DNA of 13,556 bases, taken from Bacteriovoracaceae bacterium (lineage in GTDB: Bacteria; Bdellovibrionota; Bacteriovoracia; Bacteriovoracales; Bacteriovoracaceae). A model generated the notes under the pieces. It was not told where the DNA came from. It did not search any database and was given only the letters and a program-made list of their open reading frames with translations. The position numbers and the translations under genes were made by a program. The stretch spans positions 1 through 13,556 of the forward strand of contig CANEVK010000033.1 of NCBI GenBank assembly GCA_947442115.1, read 5' to 3'. Below, piece by piece: positions 5,625-12,940 of this stretch (within the stretch, counting starts at the first letter, position 1; every line of letters begins with the position of its first letter).

Positions 5625-8153
5625 TTAATTATCCGACAATAACTCTCGAGGATTTTTTGCTATGGTTTTCCAAGAAACAAGAAAAATAGTTGCGAGGCAT
5701 AAAAAAATCAAAAAAAGAAAAAGTACCACGTAGTGAGAAAAATCAAAAGCCAGATTAATTTTAAAGACTTCAAGGCCAATGATGGCACCCAAAAACCATC
5801 CCAAAAAAATTCCTAGACCAGTCGCCATAAAAAATACAAAACCGAATTCAATCATTATTTGCGATAGCACAGAGAAATATCCAAATCCTAGGGATTTTAA
5901 TAACGCCATATCATAGGTGCGTCGAAAAATTTGATCCTGACATAATCCAAATAAGATCACAAAACCAATAAACAAACTAAGCCATGAAATCAATTCAACT
6001 GCTCGTCGAGACTTTTCAAAAAGCTCGGATAACTTTTGAATAAGTTGCTCCATATCAATAAAAGAAATATTGGGAAATTTATTAACAGAAGCTTTTTGAA
6101 AATCAATTTTTTTATGTGAGAAAGAACGGTCCAAAACGGCCAGATAAGTCTTAGGTGCATCATCGATGAAACCAGGCTGCAAGTTAACAAAAAAATTAGG
6201 ATAAAAGCTTGTCCATTTGACCTCTCTCAAATTTCTCACTATACCTTCTATTTCTACTCCGCCAATATCAAAAATGATTTTATCACCTAGCTTTATTCCC
6301 ATTCTCTTGGCAAAGCGCTCTTCAATAGAAAGATAAGAAAAATTTTGACCTTCTGGTACAGTCTCTGGAAAAGGTGTGCCAGCAATAATTTTTTCTGAAG
6401 GACTGAGAGACTGCCTATATGTAAGATTAATTCCCCTGTTTTTAGTTCTTGCCTCGATTTCTTCCTCACGATTGCTGTTATCCCATTTTTCCTCAGTTCG
6501 AGAAAACTTGAAACCATTAAGCTTCTCAATTCTCCCTCGCACAAGAGGTGTGACACCTGAAAGCTCTAATCCCTTTTCTCGCCCAAGCTTTTTTAAATCA
6601 CTTAGCTGATCCTCTTGTATGTCGAAAAGAAATAAGCTGGGCTTATTATCAGTGAGTGTAAATTCTTTCTTTATTAAAAAGTTAAGTTGAAAAATAAGTG
6701 AAATTAAAGAGATGCCCAAAACCAGAGCAATAAAACTGAGATTTAACTTATGACCAGATTGAATAAAATTTCTTAACGAAAGACCAATATTAAGATTAAT
6801 AAAACAAAGAGTTCGAGATGGCCTCACATAAATAGCCATCTTTTGAAATGATTTAATTAAAATCAACGACAAGAAAAAAATAATGAGCAAACTAAAAAGA
6901 AAAAGACTTCCAATCTTTAGGGAATGTGAAAGTTGCCAAGCAACAATCCAAAGTAAGGCTACAAAAGGCAGAAAGTCTAGAGGATGAAAATAACCAAGTG
7001 CCTGCTTAGATAATTTTAGCTGCAAACCAAGAGGAGTCCGCAAGAGTCCCTTCAGCAGGGGCAAGAGAATAGATAAACTCAGGGCATAAAGCATGGGGAT
7101 GTTAATAAGAAAATTTCTGTAGTTTAGTCCAGGGGGCAATGCAAATCCAATGATAGTCGAAAGCCAATCCCGTAAATAAAAATAAAAAGGATTAAAAATT
7201 AAAAAGAAAATAAAAAGAGAAAAAAAGAAGAGAGAACTAAACTGAAGGAATATACCAAAAAGAATCTGAGATTTGTTAAGCCCATGCAGATAAAAAAGAC
7301 TAAAATCCTTGAGTCTTGTTAATAGATAAGACTGATAGAAATAAAAAATACCAACCAGGGCCAGTAAAAATCCTACGAGTGCTGAGAGAGACATAAAATC
7401 CGTAATATAATCAAAAACTCTTCCGGCCTGATTACTGCTTTCTTTTGAAGTCATTACCTTAATTGCAGGGTCAGGCAGTAATTTTAAAAGTTCTTGCCGA
7501 ATTTTCACCAACTCTTCTTCTGATTCATTTAATTTAAAATGAATCGAGAATTGTCCCGTAGAGCCAGGTCTCAGCAATCCAGATTGAATAATTTTTACAA
7601 GAGGGAGATAAATTCTGGGTGCAAGTGAGAAACCTCTTATGCCAATTGAGCTATCAGAATCAATAATTCCACTGACCTTGAACTGTGAATCGCCAATTTT
7701 AAGCCAATCTCCAGTTTGAACTTCCCACAAATTCACAAGTTCTTTGGATATTAAAAAATCATTCTGGTTAAGTAAGCTACCTTTTGAAGTTATTTGACCA
7801 TAGAAAGGGAAATGATCTTCATAACATCTGATCTCTACTAAACGTGATTCTGATGTCGTAACATTTGTCACCATCGAATAGATATCAACAACCTGATATG
7901 TTTTATGTTCTTTAGTTTTAAAAAAATCGGTTATTAATTTTCTTTCCTCAGGGAAAAAATCACGTCGAGCGGTAATCGCGAGGTCTGAGGTTAGTAATTG
8001 ACGTGCATTAGATCTAAGATTGTTTTGAATATTTTCTGTTAAAAAACTAATACTGAGCAAACCTGATAATCCCAGGACAAGCAAAAATCCAAGGCCAAGA
8101 AAAAAGTATGAGGATTTTTTAAACTCCTTCAAGACAAAGAGCTTAAAGATCAC
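5625..8153 (-). CDS. ybbP: ABC transporter permease, YbbP-type (FtsX/MacB superfamily, 10 TM)
   Basis: At 842 residues this matches the YbbP family (E. coli about 804). The order is: TM1 (about 18-38), a large periplasmic domain (about 40-245), a first FtsX-like bundle (about 250-325), four central helices (about 350-370, 394-411, 414-434, 470-490), a second periplasmic domain (about 495-715) and a second FtsX bundle (about 720-740, 768-795, 807-828). The last bundle contains YDMALLKSLGFGYFSVL, the FtsX coupling-helix region, and the protein ends KNPRELLSDN. Such permeases do not carry a classical pore. They transmit ATPase motion to the periplasm, for lipoprotein or lipid handling. The GTG start overlaps the ATPase stop as GTGA (8153-8150). 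The gene neighbours identify it as the partner of the YbbA-like ATPase and the TesA-like esterase. Confidence 0.9.
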   Translation of the reverse strand: MIFKLFVLKEFKKSSYFFLGLGFLLVLGLSGLLSISFLTENIQNNLRSNARQLLTSDLAITARRDFFPEERKLITDFFKTKEHKTYQVVDIYSMVTNVTTSESRLVEIRCYEDHFPFYGQITSKGSLLNQNDFLISKELVNLWEVQTGDWLKIGDSQFKVSGIIDSDSSIGIRGFSLAPRIYLPLVKIIQSGLLRPGSTGQFSIHFKLNESEEELVKIRQELLKLLPDPAIKVMTSKESSNQAGRVFDYITDFMSLSALVGFLLALVGIFYFYQSYLLTRLKDFSLFYLHGLNKSQILFGIFLQFSSLFFFSLFIFFLIFNPFYFYLRDWLSTIIGFALPPGLNYRNFLINIPMLYALSLSILLPLLKGLLRTPLGLQLKLSKQALGYFHPLDFLPFVALLWIVAWQLSHSLKIGSLFLFSLLIIFFLSLILIKSFQKMAIYVRPSRTLCFINLNIGLSLRNFIQSGHKLNLSFIALVLGISLISLIFQLNFLIKKEFTLTDNKPSLFLFDIQEDQLSDLKKLGREKGLELSGVTPLVRGRIEKLNGFKFSRTEEKWDNSNREEEIEARTKNRGINLTYRQSLSPSEKIIAGTPFPETVPEGQNFSYLSIEERFAKRMGIKLGDKIIFDIGGVEIEGIVRNLREVKWTSFYPNFFVNLQPGFIDDAPKTYLAVLDRSFSHKKIDFQKASVNKFPNISFIDMEQLIQKLSELFEKSRRAVELISWLSLFIGFVILFGLCQDQIFRRTYDMALLKSLGFGYFSVLSQIMIEFGFVFFMATGLGIFLGWFLGAIIGLEVFKINLAFDFSHYVVLFLFLIFLCLATIFLVSWKTIAKNPRELLSDN

Positions 8154-8806
8154 TTGATACTCCCATGCTCCAAATTGATGATTCTATCACATCGTCTGGC
8201 AATTTCTTTATCATGAGTGACAAGTACAAGAGTCGTCTTTAGCTGCTTAACCATGCCAAAGAGTAAATCCATCACTTTCTCGCCAGTTTCCTCGTCGAGA
8301 TTACCACTTGGCTCATCGGCAAGAAGTAACTTCGGATTCACAGCAAGAGCACGAGCGATGGCCACTCTCTGTGACTCCCCTCCACTTAACTGTGAGGGCA
8401 AATGAGCCGAGCGATCAGTGAGTCCCACATCTGAAATTAGCTTGGTAGCGATTTCAAAGGCATTTGTATTTTTAGCTAAACTCAAGGGCAACAAAACATT
8501 TTCAATCGCAGTAAGCGTCGATACAAGGTGAAATTGCTGAAAAATGATACCTATATTTTTTGAGCGAAACTTTACAAGTTCTTGATCTCTAAGTTGGTTT
8601 AAACATAAATCATTAAACCAAACTTCACCAAAATCAGGGTTGTCCAGGCCCCCAAGGATAGAGAGAAGTGTCGATTTACCAGAGCCTGATCGGCCTAAGA
8701 GAGCAATGGTTTCCCCTTCCCTAATGTCTAAATTTATTCCTTTAAGCACTTCAATCGATTGTGAACCAGTCTTAAAAGTTTTTTTAATATCTTTCAATTT
8801 CATCAT
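8150..8806 (-). CDS. ybbA: ABC transporter ATP-binding protein, YbbA/LolD/MacB-type
   Basis: This 218-residue single ATPase domain has every motif intact: Walker A GRSGSGKST (38-46), Q-loop Q90, signature LSGGESQ (140-146), Walker B LLLADEP with catalytic E165, D-loop GNLDEE, and the switch His in LVTHD (H198). It has the compact form of the YbbA/LolD/MacB group that works with FtsX-type permeases. As a dimer it would drive the permease encoded immediately downstream. Coupling is by 4-bp overlaps on both sides: ATGA with the esterase upstream (8806-8803) and GTGA with the permease (8153-8150). The protein starts MMKL; the first ATG is chosen because it makes the overlap, and the second is only one codon later. 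Confidence 0.93.
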   Translation of the reverse strand: MMKLKDIKKTFKTGSQSIEVLKGINLDIREGETIALLGRSGSGKSTLLSILGGLDNPDFGEVWFNDLCLNQLRDQELVKFRSKNIGIIFQQFHLVSTLTAIENVLLPLSLAKNTNAFEIATKLISDVGLTDRSAHLPSQLSGGESQRVAIARALAVNPKLLLADEPSGNLDEETGEKVMDLLFGMVKQLKTTLVLVTHDKEIARRCDRIINLEHGSIK

Positions 8807-9393
8807 AAGAGAGGCACCAAGTGCTTTAGTACTGTTGTTGCCATTACTTTATGACCTTCAGGATTCGGATGAATACCATCTGGAAGATTATATTTTGGTT
8901 TTCCCCCTACACCCTCAAGTAAAAAAGGAACTATTGGCAGTGAAAACTTATTTGAAAGTTTAAGGAATAACCCCTGAAAATCTTTTCGATAAGGCTCCCC
9001 ATAATTCACAGGCATTTTCATCCCCACTAGAAGAATCTTCATTTTCAAATCAAGAGCTGATTTTATCACACCTGAAAGATTCTTTTCAGTTTCTTTCAAA
9101 TTCATTCCCCTCAATCCATCATTGGCACCGAGAGCAAGGACAATTATGTCTGGCTTAATTTTTGAGTACCATTTAAGTTTTTTAAGCCCACTAGCAGATG
9201 TGGCCCCGCTCTCCCCTGCATTAATCACTTTAACTTGATTGAATTTCTTTTTAAGCTCTTTCTCGATCAATGCAGGGTAAGCCTCTTCCTTATTAAGCTG
9301 ATAGCCTTCGGTGAGTGAATCCCCGATGAAGACAATTGTTTGGGCCGAAACATTGATTGAGATTAAAAGAAAAAATAGACTTAATAGTTTCAT
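8803..9393 (-). CDS. tesA: periplasmic GDSL esterase/lysophospholipase, TesA-like
   Basis: This 196-residue SGNH hydrolase has a signal peptide at about 1-17 (LISINVSA, then Q), so it works in the periplasm. All four SGNH blocks are visible: GDSL with nucleophile S26 (FIGDSLTEGY), block II glycine G60 (NAGESGAT), block III GAND with N91, and block V DGIHPN with D172 and H175. Length and layout match E. coli TesA (thioesterase I / lysophospholipase L1 / protease I). The same trio tesA-ybbA-ybbP is adjacent in E. coli, where tesA is divergent; here all three are in one operon with overlapping ATGA junctions. It probably trims lysophospholipids or acyl esters delivered by, or made accessible to, the ABC complex. 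The actual substrate is inferred. Confidence 0.92.
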   Translation of the reverse strand: MKLLSLFFLLISINVSAQTIVFIGDSLTEGYQLNKEEAYPALIEKELKKKFNQVKVINAGESGATSASGLKKLKWYSKIKPDIIVLALGANDGLRGMNLKETEKNLSGVIKSALDLKMKILLVGMKMPVNYGEPYRKDFQGLFLKLSNKFSLPIVPFLLEGVGGKPKYNLPDGIHPNPEGHKVMATTVLKHLVPLL

Positions 9394-9836
9394 TCTTTAT
9401 CCATAAAGAATTTTTTATATCTTGAAGGTCTTACAGCAAAGCTCAACCATAACAATGGTTTCATAGGATAGTTCATCCACGAATAAAAACAGTCAAAATT
9501 TATGTCATCAACGATCAGGCTGTTATTTTGATCTACCCGTTTGACGGAATGAATGTGCTTCCAAGCTTTGAGGGGCCATGGAAGTTCAACTCCCTCATCC
9601 ACAAAAGACCATTCATTTGAATCAAGCTTATCTTGAGTAATTTTGCTTACCCACGTTTGAGTCATAAGAAATGATTTTATTTTCAAATGAACTTCATCCC
9701 CAGTTTTACAACCGTCAAACTTCTCAACAGAGAGCTTGATGCCGGGTGGACGGAGTGCCAAAAAAAGATCTTTATTAAAGTTTTTTATGATGACGTCTGA
9801 TTTTTTTTCTATGGGTGTTTCAAAGTATAATTTCAT
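9390..9836 (-). CDS. SRPBCC-like (START/Bet v1 fold) protein, uncharacterised
   Basis: This 148-residue soluble protein has no signal peptide. The alternating hydrophobic strands, the central GDEVHLKI strand, the WSFVDEG segment, the LKAWKHIHSV strand and the C-terminal helix ending RPSRYKKFF resemble the SRPBCC/polyketide-cyclase-like ligand-binding fold, whose proteins enclose hydrophobic ligands in a long cavity. The assignment rests on pattern, not on catalytic residues. It overlaps the following tesA gene as ATGA (9393-9390) and the preceding small-protein gene as ATGA (9836-9833), so it is made in step with the TesA-YbbAP module. A role in binding a lipid or fatty-acyl ligand on the cytoplasmic side would fit the context, but that is inference. 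Confidence 0.6.
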   Translation of the reverse strand: MKLYFETPIEKKSDVIIKNFNKDLFLALRPPGIKLSVEKFDGCKTGDEVHLKIKSFLMTQTWVSKITQDKLDSNEWSFVDEGVELPWPLKAWKHIHSVKRVDQNNSLIVDDINFDCFYSWMNYPMKPLLWLSFAVRPSRYKKFFMDKE

Positions 9837-10075
9837 TTTTTATTTTTAAGTTCTTCCATCTCTTTTTTCAATTGCGCAATATCAGCTTTCATTGAGGCTA
9901 TTTCACCATGGAGTTTGTTAATCTCCTTAACGTTGTTATCAATTCTTTCCCACTTATTGCTTCCTTCAAAACTATCATTTTTATAGTAAACTTGATCCTC
10001 TTTTTTTAAGTATCCAAAGTCTGTTGAGAAGGCCGTCATAGAAATAATCAAGGTTAAAAGCGCAACTATTTTCAT
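9833..10075 (-). CDS. small exported coiled-coil protein, uncharacterised
   Basis: This 80-residue protein carries a signal peptide (about 1-17, LIISMTAFS then TD) and no lipobox Cys, so a soluble periplasmic product is expected. After a short polar, aromatic part (FGYLKKEDQVYYKND, about 20-34), residues 45-80 form a strong heptad coiled coil (EINKLHGEIASMKADIAQL) ending in lysine-rich KNKK. The length and helix resemble small envelope coiled coils of the Lpp or YbgF-N-terminal type, without clear homology. The start is ATG with GGGAG about 6 nt upstream. It is the first gene of the six-gene run and overlaps the SRPBCC-like gene by 4 bp, so it may be a periplasmic partner or tether for the TesA-YbbAP complex. 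Confidence 0.72.
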   Translation of the reverse strand: MKIVALLTLIISMTAFSTDFGYLKKEDQVYYKNDSFEGSNKWERIDNNVKEINKLHGEIASMKADIAQLKKEMEELKNKK

Positions 10076-10154
10076 AAGATACTCCCGACTTCAATTTAAA
10101 GATGAATCCAGTAATTTAAATGACTTTATTTTACCACAACTACTCTTATTCTTA

Positions 10155-10182
10155 ATTATACTTTCTCTCATTATAAATCCAA
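10155..10182 (-). promoter_or_regulatory. candidate promoter of the tesA-ybbA-ybbP operon
   Basis: On the minus strand a perfect TATAAT (10160-10155) lies 16 nt below TTGGAT (10182-10177, 3/6 to TTGACA). A second perfect TATAAT (10175-10170) overlaps it. The predicted leader is about 70 nt. The -35 region overlaps the end of a possible mini-ORF. Both boxes lie in the 201-bp gap shared with the divergent SDR gene. Confidence 0.45.
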
Positions 10183-10290
10183 CTCATTGAATTGACGATA
10201 TTTCTTAAATTTTTCATGAACTTCACCTGCCAAAAATTGATAGTAAATCGAACCAACTTCAAGTACGTAACCATCAATGAAAATTAGCAT
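10171..10290 (-). CDS. possible 39-residue small ORF upstream of the tesA operon
   Basis: On the minus strand, ATG at 10290 to TAA at 10173-10171 encodes 39 residues beginning MLIFIDGYVLEVGSIYYQF and ending YRQFNELDL. The composition looks protein-like (balanced hydrophobic and charged, no low-complexity run), while the plus strand here is full of stops. Against it, there is no SD, the ATG lies inside the first codons of the divergent SDR gene, and no family is recognised. It could also be the 3' remnant of a former gene. Another minus-strand frame holds a 21-codon ORF from the ATG within TTCATGAAA near 10213 with a better SD (AGGTGA), so the true coding frame is uncertain. Confidence 0.25.
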   Translation of the reverse strand: MLIFIDGYVLEVGSIYYQFLAGEVHEKFKKYRQFNELDL

Positions 10291-11011
10291 TGTTGGCCTA
10301 GGCTGGTTTGGTCTAGCTCTCGGTCATGAACTTAAAACTCATCATCAATTACTTGGCACCACTCGCACAGAAGAGCGGGCGAAATTATTGACCGCATTAG
10401 GTTTTGAAACCTATATTTTAAATCCTCAACAGACGATCAATCCAGCACTGCTTGAGTCTGAGGTTATCATTTTAAATATTCCCCCCTTTGAAGGCCAATT
10501 AGACTGGTTCAAGAGCTGGAATATAAGTCCTAATACGCATCTCATTTTCATAAGCTCCACCTCAGTTTACGGAAAGCTACAGACAGATGTTTGTGAAGAA
10601 ACAACTCCATTTCCTGACACTGATAATGGTTTCATTTTGCTTGAAGAAGAGAAGTGGGTAAGAGGATTTAAAAACCATACGATTATTCGCTTTGGTGGCC
10701 TGATAGGACAAAACAGACATCCGGGAAAGTTTTTAAGTGGCAGACAGAATTTGGAAGGAGGTAATCACCCTGTTAACCTCATTCACCAGATCGATGCAGT
10801 TCATTTTGTAAAATATGTGATTGAAAAAAAACTTTATCAGGAAACATTTAATCTCGTTCATCCCCATCATCCAACGAGAAGTGATTATTATGGCGGTTAT
10901 TGCGCAGAAAAGAATCTCCCCTTACCACACTTTCTTCATTCAAATGAGATTGGCAAAAGAGTTGCCAGTGACAAAGTCGAAAAAATTTATCAATTCAGGC
11001 AAAAGATTTAG
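10277..11011 (+). CDS. YeeZ-like atypical SDR (NAD(P)-binding Rossmann protein)
   Basis: This 244-residue soluble protein has an N-terminal Rossmann fold (MKISIVGLGWFGLALG, glycines at 7, 9 and 12) and, later, the strand-loop LIFISSTSVYG (89-99) with a dinucleotide-binding-like pattern and RFGGLIGQNRHPGKF (138-152). This matches the YeeZ-type atypical short-chain dehydrogenases, annotated as NAD-dependent epimerase/dehydratase. The catalytic YxxxK of true SDRs is absent: Y98 lacks the Lys, and the expected downstream position reads FILLE. Redox activity is thus doubtful, and a cofactor-sensing or binding role is possible. The ATG is forced by the fold beginning at residue 3; no SD is visible, but TTGATA (10237-10242) upstream is a -35-like box. 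Its end overlaps the cysteine synthase end by 4 bp (convergent). Confidence 0.8.
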   Translation: MKISIVGLGWFGLALGHELKTHHQLLGTTRTEERAKLLTALGFETYILNPQQTINPALLESEVIILNIPPFEGQLDWFKSWNISPNTHLIFISSTSVYGKLQTDVCEETTPFPDTDNGFILLEEEKWVRGFKNHTIIRFGGLIGQNRHPGKFLSGRQNLEGGNHPVNLIHQIDAVHFVKYVIEKKLYQETFNLVHPHHPTRSDYYGGYCAEKNLPLPHFLHSNEIGKRVASDKVEKIYQFRQKI

Positions 11012-12042
11012 AAGTTTTTAAATATTTCTAAAACTTCTTTCTCCGGTAGAAGAGAACCATCAATCTTTTTCTCTTTTAAAAATTCAGGATTGTACATTTT
11101 GGAAATGGCCCGTTCACCACCATCACACATAAAAGTGATGATTCTTTTTCCTGGGCCCATTTTTATCGCCGTCTTAAAAGCGCCGGCCAGATTCAGCATA
11201 GAGGACATTCCCATGACTAAACCTTCCTTCTCTCGCATATACATGGCCAGAGTGGTTAGTTTTTGATCATCAATGGTGTAGCACTCATCTTGATGAATAT
11301 ATTTAAAGTTATCTTGAAATCGGGTGATCCCCACTCCTTCAGTCATGGTGTAGGAATTATCAGATTTGAATTCACCTGTATTAAAAAAACTGGCAATTCC
11401 ACTTCCCATAGGATCAGGAACTACAACCCTGATGGAACTATTTTTTTCCTTAATAAATTTAGAAACTCCCGCTGCCGTTCCGCCAGAACCTGCTGCTACA
11501 ACGACAGCATCCATGTTGCCTTGCATGTCCTGATAAATTTCAGGGGCAGTGTAAAGATAGTGAGAAAGATAATTATCCGGATTATCGAACTGGTTGGCCC
11601 ACCAATAATCTGGAGAACTCTGACCAATTTTTCTTCCCACTTTAAAAAAATGCCTCTCATCACTGAACGGCACTGCCTCAGTCTCAACAACTTCTGCTCC
11701 ATAAAGAGCAAGAACCTTATGTTTTTCCGGCGCCATGCCTTTGGGCATCACAACAATAACCTTATAACCCAAGGCTTGACCCACCATGGCCAAACCAATT
11801 CCCGTATTTCCAGCAGTCCCCTCGACAATCTTCATTCCAGGTCTTAAATCTCCTCTAACGATGGCCTCAACAACCATGTGCATGGCCGGACGGTCTTTAA
11901 TAGTCCCTCCAGGATTGAGATTTTCACACTTCATGAAAATATCTGATCCGGTTAAGGCACTCAAACTTTGAACCTTTAGGAATGGAGTATTTCCAATAAC
12001 TTGTAAGAGACCTGTGGACTTGAGTTTCTTTTTAAGATCCAT
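11008..12042 (-). CDS. cysK: cysteine synthase family PLP enzyme (O-acetylserine sulfhydrylase-like)
   Basis: This 344-residue fold-type II PLP enzyme carries the pyridoxal Lys at K49 in NLNPGGTIKDRPA, the substrate loop EGTAGNTGIGLA (74-85), the PLP phosphate loop GSGGTAAG (185-192), and ITFMCDGGERAISKMYN (302-318) near the C-terminus. It makes cysteine from O-acetylserine and sulfide in the cytoplasm. The usual TSGNT loop reads TAGNT and the pyridine-facing residue near the C-terminus is Cys (C306) instead of Ser. This EGTAGNTG/CDGG pair marks a distinct CysK-like subgroup also seen in other bacteria and fungi (recalled knowledge), of about 340 residues versus 320 for E. coli CysK. A cystathionine-beta-synthase-like activity is an alternative. 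The gene is divergent from the serine acetyltransferase gene, whose start is 61 bp away. The start is ATG with GGGA about 9 nt upstream. Confidence 0.9.
   Translation of the reverse strand: MDLKKKLKSTGLLQVIGNTPFLKVQSLSALTGSDIFMKCENLNPGGTIKDRPAMHMVVEAIVRGDLRPGMKIVEGTAGNTGIGLAMVGQALGYKVIVVMPKGMAPEKHKVLALYGAEVVETEAVPFSDERHFFKVGRKIGQSSPDYWWANQFDNPDNYLSHYLYTAPEIYQDMQGNMDAVVVAAGSGGTAAGVSKFIKEKNSSIRVVVPDPMGSGIASFFNTGEFKSDNSYTMTEGVGITRFQDNFKYIHQDECYTIDDQKLTTLAMYMREKEGLVMGMSSMLNLAGAFKTAIKMGPGKRIITFMCDGGERAISKMYNPEFLKEKKIDGSLLPEKEVLEIFKNF
11010..11038. terminator. 9-bp inverted repeat at convergent SDR / cysteine synthase ends
   Basis: AGAAGTTTT (11010-11018) is a perfect complement of AAAACTTCT (11030-11038) with an 11-nt loop. 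It begins in the SDR stop codon and lies over the last codons of cysteine synthase. The plus-strand sequence continues TTCTCC, the minus-strand AAATC, so the plus direction looks more terminator-like. A shared bidirectional terminator is plausible, but the stem is AT-rich. Confidence 0.3.
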
Positions 12043-12103
12043 TGAATTTTCCCAATGTCAGCGGTAATTTGAAATGATTCATTTATACTCCAAAAGGGAC
12101 CTA

Positions 12104-12940
12104 ATGTCTTCAAAACTTGCCCAGTTTTTACACCAAGAACGCTACCAAACAGCGACTTTAGTCCTGAATGTGAGTCAGGTGAGGCAATCAGTTGACGAAC
12201 TTGTTAACCTCCTCTACCCCCAACGCGGCGGACACGGGCTATCAGACCCAGGACAACTGGAAGTTAAAATTCTAGAACTTAAGCACCGTTTTCAAGAATA
12301 TGTGAGTTGTCTTGAACAACTAGATGCCAATCTAAAAACCGACGGGACAAAAAAAATCGATAACTTTTTTGATTTATTTCCATCAATATCCAAGGCGCTG
12401 GATTCAGATGTGGCAGCTGCTTATTCTGGAGATCCAGCGGCTTACTCGAAAGAAGAAATTATCATCGCTTATCCTGGCTTTTATGCCACTTGTGTTTATC
12501 GTTTTGCTCATGCTCTTTTTGAACTCAAAATTCCTCTTCTTCCTCGACTTATGAGCGAATATGCTCATGAGAAAACGGGCATAGACATTCACCCTGGTGC
12601 CCAAATTGGGGAAAGCTTTTTCATAGATCATGGTACTGGAGTCGTGATTGGAGAAACATCCATCATAGGTAAAAATGTTAAAATTTATCAGGGTGTGACT
12701 TTGGGTGCGATGAGTGTGAAGAAAAAACTTCAATCACTCAAGCGCCATCCAACAATAGAAAACGATGTTGTCATTTATGCCAACTCCATTATTCTTGGTG
12801 GAGACACAATCGTTGGTAGAGGTTCAGTTGTAGGCGGTAACGTTTGGCTTACTCAAAGTATACCTGCTGGAAGTGTTGTTTTTAATAAACTAGAAATGGG
12901 TCATACCCTGGGGGCCAGCGATGGAAATAGTCCCATCTAA
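12104..12940 (+). CDS. cysE: serine O-acetyltransferase
   Basis: This 278-residue enzyme has an N-terminal helical region (about 1-130) and a C-terminal left-handed beta-helix of hexapeptide repeats. Active-site residues are visible: D161 and H163 in GIDIHPGAQIG, the catalytic His H176 in IDHGTGVVIGET, and RHP (214-216). It transfers acetyl from acetyl-CoA to serine, giving O-acetylserine for the divergently encoded cysteine synthase. The protein ends in isoleucine (DGNSPI), as do CysE proteins whose C-terminal Ile docks in the CysK active site. Two in-frame ATGs exist (12074 and 12104). The second is preferred because AAAGGG precedes it by about 5 nt, whereas the first has no SD. The longer form would add MIHLYSKRDL. 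It overlaps the rhodanese gene by 20 bp. Confidence 0.92.
   Translation: MSSKLAQFLHQERYQTATLVLNVSQVRQSVDELVNLLYPQRGGHGLSDPGQLEVKILELKHRFQEYVSCLEQLDANLKTDGTKKIDNFFDLFPSISKALDSDVAAAYSGDPAAYSKEEIIIAYPGFYATCVYRFAHALFELKIPLLPRLMSEYAHEKTGIDIHPGAQIGESFFIDHGTGVVIGETSIIGKNVKIYQGVTLGAMSVKKKLQSLKRHPTIENDVVIYANSIILGGDTIVGRGSVVGGNVWLTQSIPAGSVVFNKLEMGHTLGASDGNSPI

Noticed and set aside
9833..10075. Lpp-type lipoprotein
   Set aside because: There is a signal peptide and a coiled coil, but no Cys for a lipobox.
11263..11847. 194-codon plus-strand frame antisense to cysteine synthase
   Set aside because: It mirrors a conserved PLP enzyme whose motifs are all present; the translation has no recognisable domain and the frame is a by-product of codon bias.
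12084..12089. TATACT as a -10 box for the serine acetyltransferase gene
   Set aside because: No -35-like hexamer lies at 16-18 nt, and the resulting start would cut into the SD.
12074..12103. Earlier in-frame ATG for the serine acetyltransferase
   Set aside because: No SD precedes it, while the ATG at 12104 has AAAGGG at good spacing. It stays possible, adding ten residues.
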